64,000 bases of DNA from an uncultured Prevotella sp. (GTDB lineage: Bacteria > Bacteroidota > Bacteroidia > Bacteroidales > Bacteroidaceae): positions 1 to 64,000 of the forward strand of contig CALUGX010000126.1 of the NCBI GenBank assembly GCA_944320285.1, written 5' to 3'. Below the pieces are notes generated by a model. It did no database searches, had not been told where the DNA came from, and was given only the letters and a program-made list of their open reading frames with translations. Of the stretch, positions 18,963 through 28,614 are shown piece after piece. Both the position numbers and the translations under genes were made by a program. Positions within the stretch are counted from its first letter, which is position 1. Each line of letters opens with the position of its first letter.

Positions 18963-19403
18963 TTATTTTACAGGTATTTTCTCTACACGCCTTTGATGTC
19001 TTCCACCTTCAAAGGTTGTTTTAAAGAATACATCAAGTATTTTCTCTGCAGTTTTGTTGTCAACAAAACGTCCCGGCAAAACTAACACGTTGGCGTCATT
19101 ATGTTGGCGTATCAACTCTCCAATCTCGGTGCACCATGCCAAACCCGCGCGAATACCTTGATGCTTGTTTAATGTGATGGCCATACCTTCACCGCTTCCA
19201 CAAATGGCTATGCCTGGATAAACGTCACCATTTTCTATACCTTCTGCAAGTGTATGGGCGAAATCAGGATAATCACAACTAATGTCACTGTATGTTCCGT
19301 AATCTTTGTAAGGATAACCTTTCTGTTCAAGATACTCAAGAACAAACTTTTTCAACGGATAACCTGCATGGTCGCAGGCTATTCCAACAGTCTTTATTTC
19401 CAT
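18963..19403 (-). CDS. rpiB: Ribose-5-phosphate isomerase B
   Basis: Interconverts ribose-5-phosphate and ribulose-5-phosphate. The 146-residue RpiB/LacAB-family protein has the N-terminal C-D-H-A-G-Y segment at 10-15, the phosphate-binding and active-site C-G-S-G-E-G-M, and the C-terminal F-E-G-G-R-H-Q-R-R characteristic of the family. It follows tkt by 4 nt, so it is the second gene of a tkt-rpiB operon in the non-oxidative pentose phosphate pathway, next to the arabinose genes. Confidence 0.96.
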   Translation of the reverse strand: MEIKTVGIACDHAGYPLKKFVLEYLEQKGYPYKDYGTYSDISCDYPDFAHTLAEGIENGDVYPGIAICGSGEGMAITLNKHQGIRAGLAWCTEIGELIRQHNDANVLVLPGRFVDNKTAEKILDVFFKTTFEGGRHQRRVEKIPVK

Positions 19404-19407
19404 AAGC

Positions 19408-21426
19408 TTACTCCTCCATGAAAATTTTTACTTGTTTATAAACATTCTCGGCTGTATATCCGAGTTTTTCATCCAACACTTTATACGGTGCAGAGAAACC
19501 GAAACTTTGCATTCCAAATACTCGCCCGTTTGCACCAACAAGTCCCTCAAGAGTTACAGGAAGACCTGCTGTCATGCCGAAAATTTTAGAGCCTTTTGGC
19601 AGTACGCTTTCTTGATATTCTTTGCTTTGGCTACGGAAAAGTCCTTCACTTGGTACACTGACAATGCGAATCTTGATCCCATCCTTACGCAGCAATTCGG
19701 CTCCAGCGACGAGAGTTGACACCTCTGAACCGTCTGCTAAAAGAATTATGTCATAGTTCTCATCAGACCCGGCTACAACATATGCACCCTTGCGTGCTTG
19801 CTCATAGTCGTTGCCTGACGGAAGTTTGGCAATATTCTGGCGTGAGAATATGAGAGCAGTAGGTGTCTCCATATTCTCCATCGCCATAGCCCAACATATA
19901 GTGGTTTCATCAGCATCGGCTGGACGGAATACTCGAACACTGTCCTTCCCATGATGATTTTTGAGCTTTTCCATCAAGCGTATTTGTGCTTCTTGCTCCA
20001 CAGGCTCGTGTGTCGGGCCGTCTTCACCTACGCGGAATGCGTCATGTGTCCAGATGAACTTGATGGGAACTTCCATCAATGCAGCCATACGGACTGCGGG
20101 TTTCATATAGTCAGAGAATACAAAAAATGTGCCACAGGCGGGGATGACACCGCCATGAAGATACATTCCAATACACATACAAGCCATCGTCAACTCGCTG
20201 ACACCAACTTGGAAAAATGCTCCAGTAAAATCATCTTTGGCAAGAGATGTTGTTTTTTTGAGGAAGCCATCAGTCTTATCACTGTTAGATAAGTCCGCTG
20301 AAGCACAAATCATATTAGGAACTTGCTCCGCCAAAACACTGAGGCATGCAGCCGAGGCGGCTCTCGTTGCGGCTCCTTCTTTTTGCACCACTGCACTCCA
20401 ATCCACCTTGGGGGCGTTTCCGCTGAACCATTCATCCTTTAATGCTGCTTTATCAGGATTTTCTTCAGCCCATTTCTTTTCGATAGCGTAGCGCTCTGCC
20501 ACTATTTTCTTCAATTCTTCAGCACGTTTGGCATAAAGATCTTTAACTTCAGGGAATATCTGGAACGGGTTTTCTGGATCTCCGCCAAGGTGCTTTATTG
20601 TATTGACGTATGCTTCACCACCAAGCGGGGCACCATGTGTTTTTATGCTATGCTCATAGCTTGTGCCGTCTTCCTTCAATGCACCTTTACCCATTACAGT
20701 CTTACCGATAATCAGGGTGGGGCGGTGTTTTTCATTTTGCGCAGCTGTTAATGCTTTTCTTATCTCATCAACATCATTGCCATTGATAGTCATGACGTTC
20801 CATCCCCATGCTTCATATTTAGCAGCAGTGTCCTCATCCATAACTGCACTACACTCGGTTGACAGCTGGATGTCGTTAGAGTCATAGAACATTATGAGAT
20901 TGTTAAGTCCAAGAATGCCGGCGAGACGCCCTGTGCCTTGCGATATTTCTTCCTCTATGCCTCCGTCAGAAATGTATGCGTATATTTTATGCTGCATCAC
21001 TTCTTTACCAAGGCGAGCTTCAAGAAATTTTTCGGCAACAGCTGCACCTGCCGCAAATGTGTGCCCTTGTCCGAGCGGGCCCGAAGTATTCTCTATACCC
21101 CTGTTTATGTCGCGTTCAGGATGTCCTGGAGTAGGTGAACCCCACTGGCGGAATTGTGACAGTTCTTCAAGTGTGAATTTACCTTGTAAACAAAGTGCGC
21201 TATAAAGCATCGGTGACATATGGCCCGGATCTAGATAAAAGCGGTCACGTCCTGACCATGTCGGGTTTTCAGGATCATAGATTAAGAATTCAGAGAAAAG
21301 CACATTGATGAAATCTGCTCCACCCATAGCACCTCCAGGGTGTCCAGACTTGGCTTTTTCAACCATTGAAGCAGCAAGAATGCGAATATTGTCAGCCGCT
21401 TTGTTCATTAAATTTCTTTCGTTCAT
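19408..21426 (-). CDS. tkt: Transketolase
   Basis: Thiamine-diphosphate enzyme moving two-carbon units between sugar phosphates. The 672-residue protein has the K-S-G-H-P-G-G start of the N-terminal domain, the G-x-G-H motif (S-G-P-L-G-Q-G-H), the ThDP-binding G-D-G equivalent here as S-D-G-G-I near residue 155, and the central transketolase domain with E-D-G-P-T-H-E-P. The start could also be Met7 (21408). It lies with rpiB just downstream of the arabinose genes on the same strand but has its own -7 element, and would consume the xylulose-5-phosphate made by araBAD. Confidence 0.96.
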   Translation of the reverse strand: MNERNLMNKAADNIRILAASMVEKAKSGHPGGAMGGADFINVLFSEFLIYDPENPTWSGRDRFYLDPGHMSPMLYSALCLQGKFTLEELSQFRQWGSPTPGHPERDINRGIENTSGPLGQGHTFAAGAAVAEKFLEARLGKEVMQHKIYAYISDGGIEEEISQGTGRLAGILGLNNLIMFYDSNDIQLSTECSAVMDEDTAAKYEAWGWNVMTINGNDVDEIRKALTAAQNEKHRPTLIIGKTVMGKGALKEDGTSYEHSIKTHGAPLGGEAYVNTIKHLGGDPENPFQIFPEVKDLYAKRAEELKKIVAERYAIEKKWAEENPDKAALKDEWFSGNAPKVDWSAVVQKEGAATRAASAACLSVLAEQVPNMICASADLSNSDKTDGFLKKTTSLAKDDFTGAFFQVGVSELTMACMCIGMYLHGGVIPACGTFFVFSDYMKPAVRMAALMEVPIKFIWTHDAFRVGEDGPTHEPVEQEAQIRLMEKLKNHHGKDSVRVFRPADADETTICWAMAMENMETPTALIFSRQNIAKLPSGNDYEQARKGAYVVAGSDENYDIILLADGSEVSTLVAGAELLRKDGIKIRIVSVPSEGLFRSQSKEYQESVLPKGSKIFGMTAGLPVTLEGLVGANGRVFGMQSFGFSAPYKVLDEKLGYTAENVYKQVKIFMEE

Positions 21427-21550
21427 TAATACTTAGTGTTAATAGTTAGTAAGCTAGGTTCCTATTTATATTGTTTATTGTCAAAATGGCATTAGCCTGG
21501 CTGCATCTGTTAATATCAGCCGGTGTTCTTCGTTTGTGTACTTATCTTAT

Positions 21551-21559
21551 GCAAAGATA
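21551..21559 (-). promoter_or_regulatory. -7 element of tkt-rpiB
   Basis: The minus strand reads TATCTTTGC. It gives a leader of about 120 nt containing a small GGCTG/CAGCC stem near 21504-21526. A perfect ATTTTG/CAAAAT inverted repeat (21616-21621 / 21627-21632) lies upstream and could be an operator. Confidence 0.5.
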
Positions 21560-21669
21560 ATCATTTTTATCGTAAAATAAAAGAAATACTAAACTAATGT
21601 TTGCCAAAATTTGTCATTTTGAAAAACAAAATTTGCGTTATAAGAAATTTTGTCCTTGATTATATATGA

Positions 21670-21709
21670 TTTGAGACTTCCTTTAATTTATGATAAAGGA
21701 AGTCTCAAA
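21670..21709. repeat. Perfect 16-bp inverted repeat between araB and tkt
   Basis: TTTGAGACTTCCTTTA (21670-21685) and its exact complement (21694-21709) flank an 8-nt loop. It lies downstream of araB and upstream of the tkt promoter. There is no T-run on either side, so it is a strong hairpin but not a classical intrinsic terminator. It may stabilise the end of the ara mRNA or work with Rho. Confidence 0.75.
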
Positions 21710-21844
21710 CGATTTCTTTGCTTTGAATATGTGCGTTCTTTAACTGGAATGTTTATAGCCAAAGCTGTCGGATTTTCCGATAAAGTTCTCCGGATGGCGA
21801 TATTATCGAAGTACTATATTTTGCGCACCCAACATTATTGCCGA

Positions 21845-23533
21845 TTAATTGAACATTTCCTTTTCGGTGAATAATCCCAGCTTTTGGTATTTTTCATAAA
21901 TGTCGGCATACACCTTGACACTTTCTGGCTGCGGCTTATATTCTTTGGAGAAACCGCTGTTCATCTTTTCTATGGCATCTTCCACCTTGCTATAAATGCC
22001 GGCAGCCGTGGCTGCAAACATGGCTGCGCCAAGGGCGCACGCTTGGTCTGTGTTGCATACTTTTATTGGCTTATTGATGACGTCACACATGGTTTGCATT
22101 ACAAAAGGTGATTTCAAGGCAATGCCGCCGATGCCGATAACATTGTCTATCACTATGCCTTCTTCCTCGAAACGGTCCACAATGGCCTTAGTTCCAAATG
22201 CTGTTGCTTCAACCAGGGCTCTAAACACCTGCGGCGCTGTAGTTCCTAATGTAAATCCAGCGATAGTGCCTTTAAGTAATTGGTTGGCATCAGGTGTGCG
22301 GCGACCGTTAATCCAGTCTGTAGCAATCATCGTGCTTTCACTTACAGGTATCTTTTCCGCTTCTTCGGTAAGTTTGACAATTATCTTGTCACACGTGTTT
22401 TCAACAATCTCGTCAATTTCTTCTTTTGACAGCTTGCCTGATATTGTCTGTGGCAAAATATTGCGTACAGGGAACTCAAGTATTCTCCTGAACATGGCAT
22501 AAACGTCACCGAAACTTGATTGTCCGGCTTCCAATCCTACCATACCTGGGATAACGCTGCCGTCCACTTGTCCGCAGATGCCTTTTATGCACTTTGAACC
22601 TATTTCATCGTAAGACGCAACCATGACATCACAGGTGGAAGTTCCTATCACGCGCACCAATGTATGCGGAGCAACTCCGGCTCCTACAGCTCCCATGTGA
22701 CAGTCGTAGGCGCCTCCGGCAACAATGACATTTTCTGACAGTCCGAGCCTGTCCGCCCATTCCTTGCACAAGTGTCCAACAGGTTTGTCTGCCGTTTCGG
22801 TTTCTGTAAACAATCTTTCACGAAAACCTTTAAGGCGTTTGTCTATTGATGTTAGGAACTCTTCTGACGGCAGGCCTCCCCATTCCTCGTGCCACATAGC
22901 CTTATGACCGCATGCACAACGGCTTCTAACAATGTCTTTTGCCGATTTAACGCCAGTCAGTACGGCCGGAAGCCACTCGCAATATTCAACAATGGAATAG
23001 GCTTTTTCCGCAACCTGCGGATCTTCACGTAGAACGTGCAAGGCTTTAGCCCAAAACCACTCCGCCGAATAAATGCCACCTTCATACTTGGCGTAATTAA
23101 TGTCAGATTTTGCACAGGCCACGTTTATCTCTTCAGCTTCTTTTATTGCTGTATGATCTTTCCATAAGATAAACATTGCATTCGGATTTTCTGCAAATTC
23201 GGGCAACATTGCCAACGGAGTACCGCTTTCATCTGTAAAAGCCGGTGTTGAGCCTGTCGTGTCGAATGCCAAGCCTACGACATTCTCGGCCACGCCTTGC
23301 GCACATTGGCTAAGGGCGTCGGTTACAGTTGCTTCAAGCACCTCAAGATAGTCTTTCGGGTGCTGCCTCCACTGGTTGAGCTTTGGATTACAGTAAAGCC
23401 CTTTCTTCCATCGTGGATAATATTTTACACTTGTTGAAAGGATCTCTCCACTTTCGGCGTTAACGACAAGGGCGCGGGCAGAATCGCTACCGTAGTCTAA
23501 TCCGATTACATATTTAGGCATATCCTTATTCAT
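21845..23533 (-). CDS. araB: Ribulokinase
   Basis: ATP-dependent phosphorylation of L-ribulose to L-ribulose-5-phosphate. A 562-residue FGGY kinase with an N-terminal G-L-D-Y-G-S-D-S-A-R phosphate loop, the F-D-T-T-G-S-T-P ribulokinase segment, and a C-terminal G-G-I-A-L-K-S-P-F sugar-kinase signature. Length and these motifs point to AraB rather than the ~500-residue xylulokinases, and araA and araD upstream agree. It is the last gene of the cluster, separated from araA by 300 nt that hold three copies of a palindrome word and a -7-like TATGTTTG (23570-23577), so it may have its own promoter. Confidence 0.95.
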   Translation of the reverse strand: MNKDMPKYVIGLDYGSDSARALVVNAESGEILSTSVKYYPRWKKGLYCNPKLNQWRQHPKDYLEVLEATVTDALSQCAQGVAENVVGLAFDTTGSTPAFTDESGTPLAMLPEFAENPNAMFILWKDHTAIKEAEEINVACAKSDINYAKYEGGIYSAEWFWAKALHVLREDPQVAEKAYSIVEYCEWLPAVLTGVKSAKDIVRSRCACGHKAMWHEEWGGLPSEEFLTSIDKRLKGFRERLFTETETADKPVGHLCKEWADRLGLSENVIVAGGAYDCHMGAVGAGVAPHTLVRVIGTSTCDVMVASYDEIGSKCIKGICGQVDGSVIPGMVGLEAGQSSFGDVYAMFRRILEFPVRNILPQTISGKLSKEEIDEIVENTCDKIIVKLTEEAEKIPVSESTMIATDWINGRRTPDANQLLKGTIAGFTLGTTAPQVFRALVEATAFGTKAIVDRFEEEGIVIDNVIGIGGIALKSPFVMQTMCDVINKPIKVCNTDQACALGAAMFAATAAGIYSKVEDAIEKMNSGFSKEYKPQPESVKVYADIYEKYQKLGLFTEKEMFN

Positions 23534-23642
23534 TTTAAGATTGAAACTTTAAGAGGTTGGGGGAATAAACAAACATAAGCCGGGCAAAAATCCGTGGTAT
23601 TAATAATCTTTCTATAACCACCTGAAATCCAAATTGTTACAG

Positions 23643-23721
23643 AAAGGCCGTCTTTCGTATTCTAAAAAGATACCTTTTAAAACCCGAAAGACGGCCTTTT
23701 GTCTTCTAAAAGACGGCCTTT
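23643..23721. repeat. Three-copy palindromic repeat between araA and araB (site A)
   Basis: AAAGGCCGTCTTTCG (23643-23657) and its exact complement (23685-23699) form a 15-bp inverted repeat around 27 nt; a third copy, AAAAGACGGCCTTT, follows at 23708-23721. The core word ACGGCCTTT recurs in other intergenic sites of this window. Inside a putative operon it could set the araB level relative to araA. Confidence 0.75.
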
Positions 23722-23833
23722 CACAAAGTGGTTAATTATTAAAATAACCGGCCATGCTCACGCCATACCTGTCAAACTATGGTAAAACGTTTATACGGGG
23801 TAACCCTACCTCGATGAAAAACACGTTAAAAGA

Positions 23834-25363
23834 TTAATTTAGTGCTTTGTTGAGCATATAGTAAACTTCGTTGAAGCGTAATTCTTTGCGGAACTCATCA
23901 ACCTTGGTCTCTTCATTGATGAACACAGCCTCGATGCCGGCAATCTCTGCATAGTCCTGCCAGTATTCATCTGTCAGGTCGTATGAGAAGCAGCTGTGGT
24001 GCGTGCCGCCGGCATAAATCCAGCATCCAGCACCGACCTCGAAGTTGGGTTGAGGTATCCACAAGGCTGAAGCCACAGGCAGTTTGGGCAGTGGTTTGGG
24101 CTCGATGCACTTCACATCGTTGACAATCATACGGAAGCGGTTACCCATATCTACGACAGTTGCTGTAACACCGGTACCAACCTTTGATGTGAATACGAGG
24201 CGTGCTGTGTCGCCCTTCCTTACTCCGATGCCAAGGACGTGCACTTCAAGGCGCGGTTTTGATTCTGCGATAAGTGGACATACCTCAAGCATATGAGACT
24301 GTAGGATGGCACTTTGTTCGCCGTCGAAGTTAAGTGTGTAGTCCTCAAGGAATGAGCATCCGTTCTTCATGCCCTGCGTCATAAACCAAACGGTACGGTA
24401 AAGTGCGGCTGATTTCCAGTCGCCTTCAGCTCCAAAGCCGTATCCCTCGGCCATGAGACGCTGTGAGGCAAGGCCTGGAATTTGGTCGAAATGGCTGCCG
24501 TCTGTCTGTCCGAGGTCGTCGAAGTTTGTCGTAAAACCTTTGGCGCCTTTGGCTTTCAGTATGGCACGCAAAGCGAGCTCTGCTTTGGCTGCATTCCAAA
24601 TAGCGGTATATTCTTTTGAATTGCCGTCGTTCTTGATGTCTCCACAGTCATACAACCGGAAATATTCATTTACGAGCGCCTTAACGTCCTCATCTTTAAG
24701 TTTGCTTTGATATTCCATAAGTTCGCTGGCCGGGCAATAGTCAACATGATACCCCAGCACTTGTTCGGCAGCCACCTTATCGCCGTCTGTAACGGCCACG
24801 TTGTTCATCTGGTCGCCGAAGCGGATGATAAGCATATCCTGTGCGTCTGCCCAAGCGGCGCAGACACGCTCCCACACTGCGATATGGTCTTGCGTGGCAG
24901 CCTCTTTCCAATAACCAACTACTAACTTGCGGCGTATCCTCATGCGAGCTATTATGTGCCCGAACTCACGGTCGCCATGCGCACTTTGGTTCAAGTTCAT
25001 GAAGTCCATGTCTATCGAATTCCAAGGAATTTCCTTGTTGAACTGTGTATGCAGGTGGAGTAGGGGCTTATGGAGTATTTGCAAGCCGTGTATCCACATT
25101 TTTGCCGGTGAGAATGTGTGCATCCAAGTGATTACGCCGACGCATTTTTTCTCGTTGTTGGCAGCGGCAAACAAGTCTGCCACTTCTTTACTGCTGTTAG
25201 CCGTACCTTTATACACGACCTTGATGGGGAGACGTCCTGAGTTGTTCAATCCGTCGACCATTTCTTTCGAGTGGCCGTCAACCTGAGCCACGGCTTCACC
25301 TCCATAAAGAAGTTGTGCACCTGTTACAAACCACACTTCAAAATTCTCAAATGCCTTTTCCAT
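23834..25363 (-). CDS. araA: L-arabinose isomerase
   Basis: Converts L-arabinose to L-ribulose in the cytoplasm. The 509-residue protein begins with the family's F-W-F-V-T-G-A-Q-type segment (F-E-V-W-F-V-T-G-A-Q-L-L-Y-G) and contains W-M-H-T-F-S-P-A-K-M-W, H-T-Q-F-N-K-E-I-P-W and the H-G-D-R-E-F-G-H block characteristic of AraA. The metal-ligand Glu/His regions are intact. It follows araD by 42 nt and is second to last in the cluster. Confidence 0.97.
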   Translation of the reverse strand: MEKAFENFEVWFVTGAQLLYGGEAVAQVDGHSKEMVDGLNNSGRLPIKVVYKGTANSSKEVADLFAAANNEKKCVGVITWMHTFSPAKMWIHGLQILHKPLLHLHTQFNKEIPWNSIDMDFMNLNQSAHGDREFGHIIARMRIRRKLVVGYWKEAATQDHIAVWERVCAAWADAQDMLIIRFGDQMNNVAVTDGDKVAAEQVLGYHVDYCPASELMEYQSKLKDEDVKALVNEYFRLYDCGDIKNDGNSKEYTAIWNAAKAELALRAILKAKGAKGFTTNFDDLGQTDGSHFDQIPGLASQRLMAEGYGFGAEGDWKSAALYRTVWFMTQGMKNGCSFLEDYTLNFDGEQSAILQSHMLEVCPLIAESKPRLEVHVLGIGVRKGDTARLVFTSKVGTGVTATVVDMGNRFRMIVNDVKCIEPKPLPKLPVASALWIPQPNFEVGAGCWIYAGGTHHSCFSYDLTDEYWQDYAEIAGIEAVFINEETKVDEFRKELRFNEVYYMLNKALN

Positions 25364-25405
25364 AGTTATTGTTTTTGTTAGTGTTTGATTGATTTATGTT
25401 ATTTT

Positions 25406-26098
25406 TCACTTTTTCTTCTGCCCGTAATATGCGTTAGGACCATGTTTCCTGCTGAAATGTTTTTCAACGAGAAGCGGGTTCATCGTTGTATTTGTATTAA
25501 CGCAAAACGAAACAAACGCCATTTTAGCTACTTGCTCCATGACAACAGCATTATAGACAGCGTTGTCAGGATCTTTGCCCCATGAGAAAGGTCCGTGGTT
25601 CTTTACCAGCACGCCGGGTGTATGGACATAATTCATATTCCTGAACCTCTCCACGATCACCGTTCCTGTCTCTTTTTCATATTCAGCCATTTGTTCCTGT
25701 GTCATATCACCGGTGCACGGTATTTCGTCATGGAAATAGTCAGCGTGTGTCGTTCCGATGTTCGGGATGTCCTTACCAGCCTGCGCCCATGCCGTAGCGT
25801 ATGTAGAATGGGTGTGGACAATTCCGCCTATTTCGGGAAAAGCCTGGTAGAGGACAAGATGCGTAGGTGTGTCTGAAGAAGGGTTTAAGTCGCCTTCAAC
25901 GGTCTCGCCAGTCTGCAAGTCAACAACAACCATATCTGACGCTTTCATCTCGTCATAGCTTACGCCTGACGGTTTGATTACCACCAAGCCTTTTTCACGA
26001 TCGATGCCGGAGACATTTCCCCATGTAAATATTACCAAATTATGTTTAACCAAATCTAAGTTTGCCTTAAACACTTTTTCTTTTAATTCTTCTAACAT
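25406..26098 (-). CDS. araD: L-ribulose-5-phosphate 4-epimerase
   Basis: Class II aldolase-family epimerase converting L-ribulose-5-phosphate to D-xylulose-5-phosphate. The 230-residue protein has T-W-G-N-V-S near residue 25, the K-P-S-G-V-S-Y phosphate-binding segment and the zinc ligands H-T-H-S near residues 95-98. The second zinc His region lies near N-H-G-P-F-S-W-G. It starts 5 nt after the araR stop and is therefore tightly coupled to it. Confidence 0.96.
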   Translation of the reverse strand: MLEELKEKVFKANLDLVKHNLVIFTWGNVSGIDREKGLVVIKPSGVSYDEMKASDMVVVDLQTGETVEGDLNPSSDTPTHLVLYQAFPEIGGIVHTHSTYATAWAQAGKDIPNIGTTHADYFHDEIPCTGDMTQEQMAEYEKETGTVIVERFRNMNYVHTPGVLVKNHGPFSWGKDPDNAVYNAVVMEQVAKMAFVSFCVNTNTTMNPLLVEKHFSRKHGPNAYYGQKKK

Positions 26099-26103
26099 GA
26101 TGT

Positions 26104-26781
26104 TTATAATTTAAATGTAGAGTCTGTTAAGTAGGCATTTTTGTTGAAACGGTACAGGGCTGCACCACGTTTTGATGTCACTTTGTCAACGAAATCTGTC
26201 TTTTCAATGTATTCAACAGTCTTTATTCTTTTTCGGAAGTTTCGTTTGTCGATTGTCTCTCCTAAAATGGCTTCATACACGTGTTGTAGTTGTGTCAATG
26301 TGAACATTTCAGGTAGTAGGTTAAAGCTAAGGGGCTCTGAAGATATACGCCTACGCAATAGGGTTATGGCCTTCTTTACCATGTCGTTATGATCGGAATA
26401 TAGAACCGGCAGTTCGTCAATGTTAACCCATTCTACCTGGTGGGTTTCAAGCAACGCCTTATCGTAATCTTTTACGTTGATCAGTGCACAATATGCTATG
26501 GAAATAACCCTTTCCCCAGGATCTCTGTCGACAGCGCCGAACGCTCCGACCTGTTTCATATATATGTCTTTAAGTCCTGTCAACTGATATAATACCCTGT
26601 TTGCCGCGTCATTAAGGCTTTCGTTTTGTTCAACGAAACCGCCGTAAAGCGACCAGGTACCCCTTCCTGGGTCCATATTTCTTTTGCCGATAAGCAGCTT
26701 TAGCTTTTTATTCTCAAATCCGAATATGATGCAGTCTACAGAGACAAGGACTTTTGAATGTTCGTTATAATACGTTGTCAT
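26104..26781 (-). CDS. araR: Nudix-domain transcriptional regulator of arabinose use (AraR, NrtR family)
   Basis: The 225-residue protein has an N-terminal Nudix fold (about 10-135) and a C-terminal winged helix (about 145-225). The Nudix box at 48-70 keeps the glycines and first Glu, but the catalytic R-E-x-x-E-E is replaced by R-V-L-Y-Q-L, so hydrolase activity is unlikely and ligand sensing is expected. A NrtR-type regulator with this architecture controls L-arabinose genes in Bacteroides thetaiotaomicron. Here it lies between the symporter and araD within the operon, consistent with the same role. Confidence 0.88.
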   Translation of the reverse strand: MTTYYNEHSKVLVSVDCIIFGFENKKLKLLIGKRNMDPGRGTWSLYGGFVEQNESLNDAANRVLYQLTGLKDIYMKQVGAFGAVDRDPGERVISIAYCALINVKDYDKALLETHQVEWVNIDELPVLYSDHNDMVKKAITLLRRRISSEPLSFNLLPEMFTLTQLQHVYEAILGETIDKRNFRKRIKTVEYIEKTDFVDKVTSKRGAALYRFNKNAYLTDSTFKL

Positions 26782-26832
26782 TACATTTTTGATATCAGAG
26801 GCATAGGGCTTGTAAACCCTATGCCCGTAAAA

Positions 26833-28578
26833 TTACCAGAAATAAATGTAGAACGCGGCACACAAGGCAATTACGCCAAGCGAAGCAATTACGTCCCACT
26901 TGTTCCAACTTTTGAGTATTGACGCCTTATAATCACTTGTAAAGGTGATAGCCTCGATTTGTTCCTTGCTCGGTTTCGGTGTGAACATCGATACTACTAC
27001 CATCATAATGATGATGAAGACAAGAAGCCAAACTTCGAATATCAGCCAGTTAGTCTGCCAGAACCATGTGGTGTTTTCCCAAAACGCACCTTCCATCGTA
27101 GCTTTGCCAGAATTTGTGAGTACGTTAGTCAACAAACGTAACATACCAATAAGGAAGCCTCCTATGAGACCATATTCGCCAGCTTTCGGCGTTATGCGTT
27201 TTGAGAATATGCCAAGGGTGAACACGGCGACCATTGCCGGGGCAATGAGAGATTGTATGTCTTGCAGGTAAGAGTACAAATTGCCCATATTCATCATTAT
27301 CGGCATCCATGCAAGGCCGAGAAGTACGACAACCACTGTTGCCATTCTGCCAACGAATACATAATGGCTCTCACTCATGCCTTTTTTCATGGGTTTGTAG
27401 AAATCTTCCGTGAACAGCGTGGCGCAACTATTGAAGAATGCTGCCAGTGATGCTACAAGGGCGCAGATGAAACCAATGGTGACGAGACCTTTCACACCTG
27501 CCGGCAGAATATTTTTTACCATCATGGCAAACGCTCCGTCGGTATCGTGTGTATTGGTGATGTCCATTTCGATACCGCTACCTGTTTTTAGTGAAAGGGC
27601 ATAGGCCACCATTCCCGGTATAAGGAACATGAAAACGGGCAACAGCTTAAAGTAACCGGCAGCTATAGTGCCACGACGGGCACGCTTCATTACAGTAGTA
27701 TTATCTTCACCTTTGGTTTGGCCAAGTACACGTTGGACGATATGCTGGTCTGTGCACCAATACCAGAAACCAATGATTGAAGCGCCAATGAACACTACGT
27801 AGCCGGGGAACTGTGGATACATAGGGTCGGCAGGGTCTGTGTGGAACATATGTGTCGTTCCGAAACCATTATGTGCGGCATTACAAACAGCCATCATTTG
27901 TGTCCATCCTTCGGCTATATTACCATTGCCCAACATACTTAGGCCAAGAAAAAGGACGAGGAAAGAGCCGACGATTAGTATTGGCGTCTGAATGGCAGAA
28001 AGTGTCATCACGCCTTTCATACCTCCAAACACAGTGAATACCGCAGTAATTACAATCAAACCTATGGCGCCGTACCAGAACGGGAGACCAAGGAGATACT
28101 CAAAGAATATGCCACCCGTGAATGCAGTAACTGACACTTTTGTTAAAACGTATGCTATCAACGTGATTATTGACAGCCATGAACCTGTACGTTGTGTGTA
28201 GCGGAATTTAAGGAAATCGGGCATTGTTATGATTTTGTCCATTTTGTTGTTCAACAACTGGTAGAACGGCACGAATAGCCAGCCAAGAATCAAAATCATC
28301 CATCCTTGCATTTCCCAGTGAGCCATACCAACGCCGTCTTTTGCGCCTGTTCCGGCTAATCCGACAAGGTGCTCAGAACCAATGTTGGCAGCAAAGATCG
28401 CTGCGCCGATTATATACCAAGGCTCGCCTTTCCCAAAGAGATAGTCTTGGCTATCAGCACCTTTCATCTTCTCTTTGTCTTTCTTGATGGCTCGATAAAT
28501 TGCCCAAATAATAGCGACAACTCCTACTGCCAGGACTGCCCAGTCGAGCCAAATGAAATTGTTTGTATTCCAGTTCAT
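26833..28578 (-). CDS. araP: Sodium/solute symporter (SSS family), probable L-arabinose transporter
   Basis: A 581-residue inner-membrane protein with about 14 hydrophobic segments. It has the SSS/SGLT signature, including the A-A-N-I-G-S-E-H-L-V-G segment of TM1 (near residues 59-69) and the F-G-G-M-K-G-V loop. The fold imports sugars with sodium. Position between the mutarotase and araR-araD argues for L-arabinose, and a symporter called AraP occupies this place in Bacteroides. The substrate is inferred from context rather than from binding residues. Confidence 0.88.
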   Translation of the reverse strand: MNWNTNNFIWLDWAVLAVGVVAIIWAIYRAIKKDKEKMKGADSQDYLFGKGEPWYIIGAAIFAANIGSEHLVGLAGTGAKDGVGMAHWEMQGWMILILGWLFVPFYQLLNNKMDKIITMPDFLKFRYTQRTGSWLSIITLIAYVLTKVSVTAFTGGIFFEYLLGLPFWYGAIGLIVITAVFTVFGGMKGVMTLSAIQTPILIVGSFLVLFLGLSMLGNGNIAEGWTQMMAVCNAAHNGFGTTHMFHTDPADPMYPQFPGYVVFIGASIIGFWYWCTDQHIVQRVLGQTKGEDNTTVMKRARRGTIAAGYFKLLPVFMFLIPGMVAYALSLKTGSGIEMDITNTHDTDGAFAMMVKNILPAGVKGLVTIGFICALVASLAAFFNSCATLFTEDFYKPMKKGMSESHYVFVGRMATVVVVLLGLAWMPIMMNMGNLYSYLQDIQSLIAPAMVAVFTLGIFSKRITPKAGEYGLIGGFLIGMLRLLTNVLTNSGKATMEGAFWENTTWFWQTNWLIFEVWLLVFIIIMMVVVSMFTPKPSKEQIEAITFTSDYKASILKSWNKWDVIASLGVIALCAAFYIYFW

Positions 28579-28614
28579 TTTATTAGTTTGATTAGGTAAA
28601 GTTATTATATGGTT

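Noticed and set aside
21650..21874. 74-codon open frame between tkt and araB
   Set aside because: It runs through the 16-bp inverted repeat and overlaps the araB end; no coding features.
21845..23533. Xylulokinase as identity of the FGGY kinase
   Set aside because: The length of 562 residues and the adjacent araA, araD and araR genes favour ribulokinase; xylulokinases are about 500 residues.
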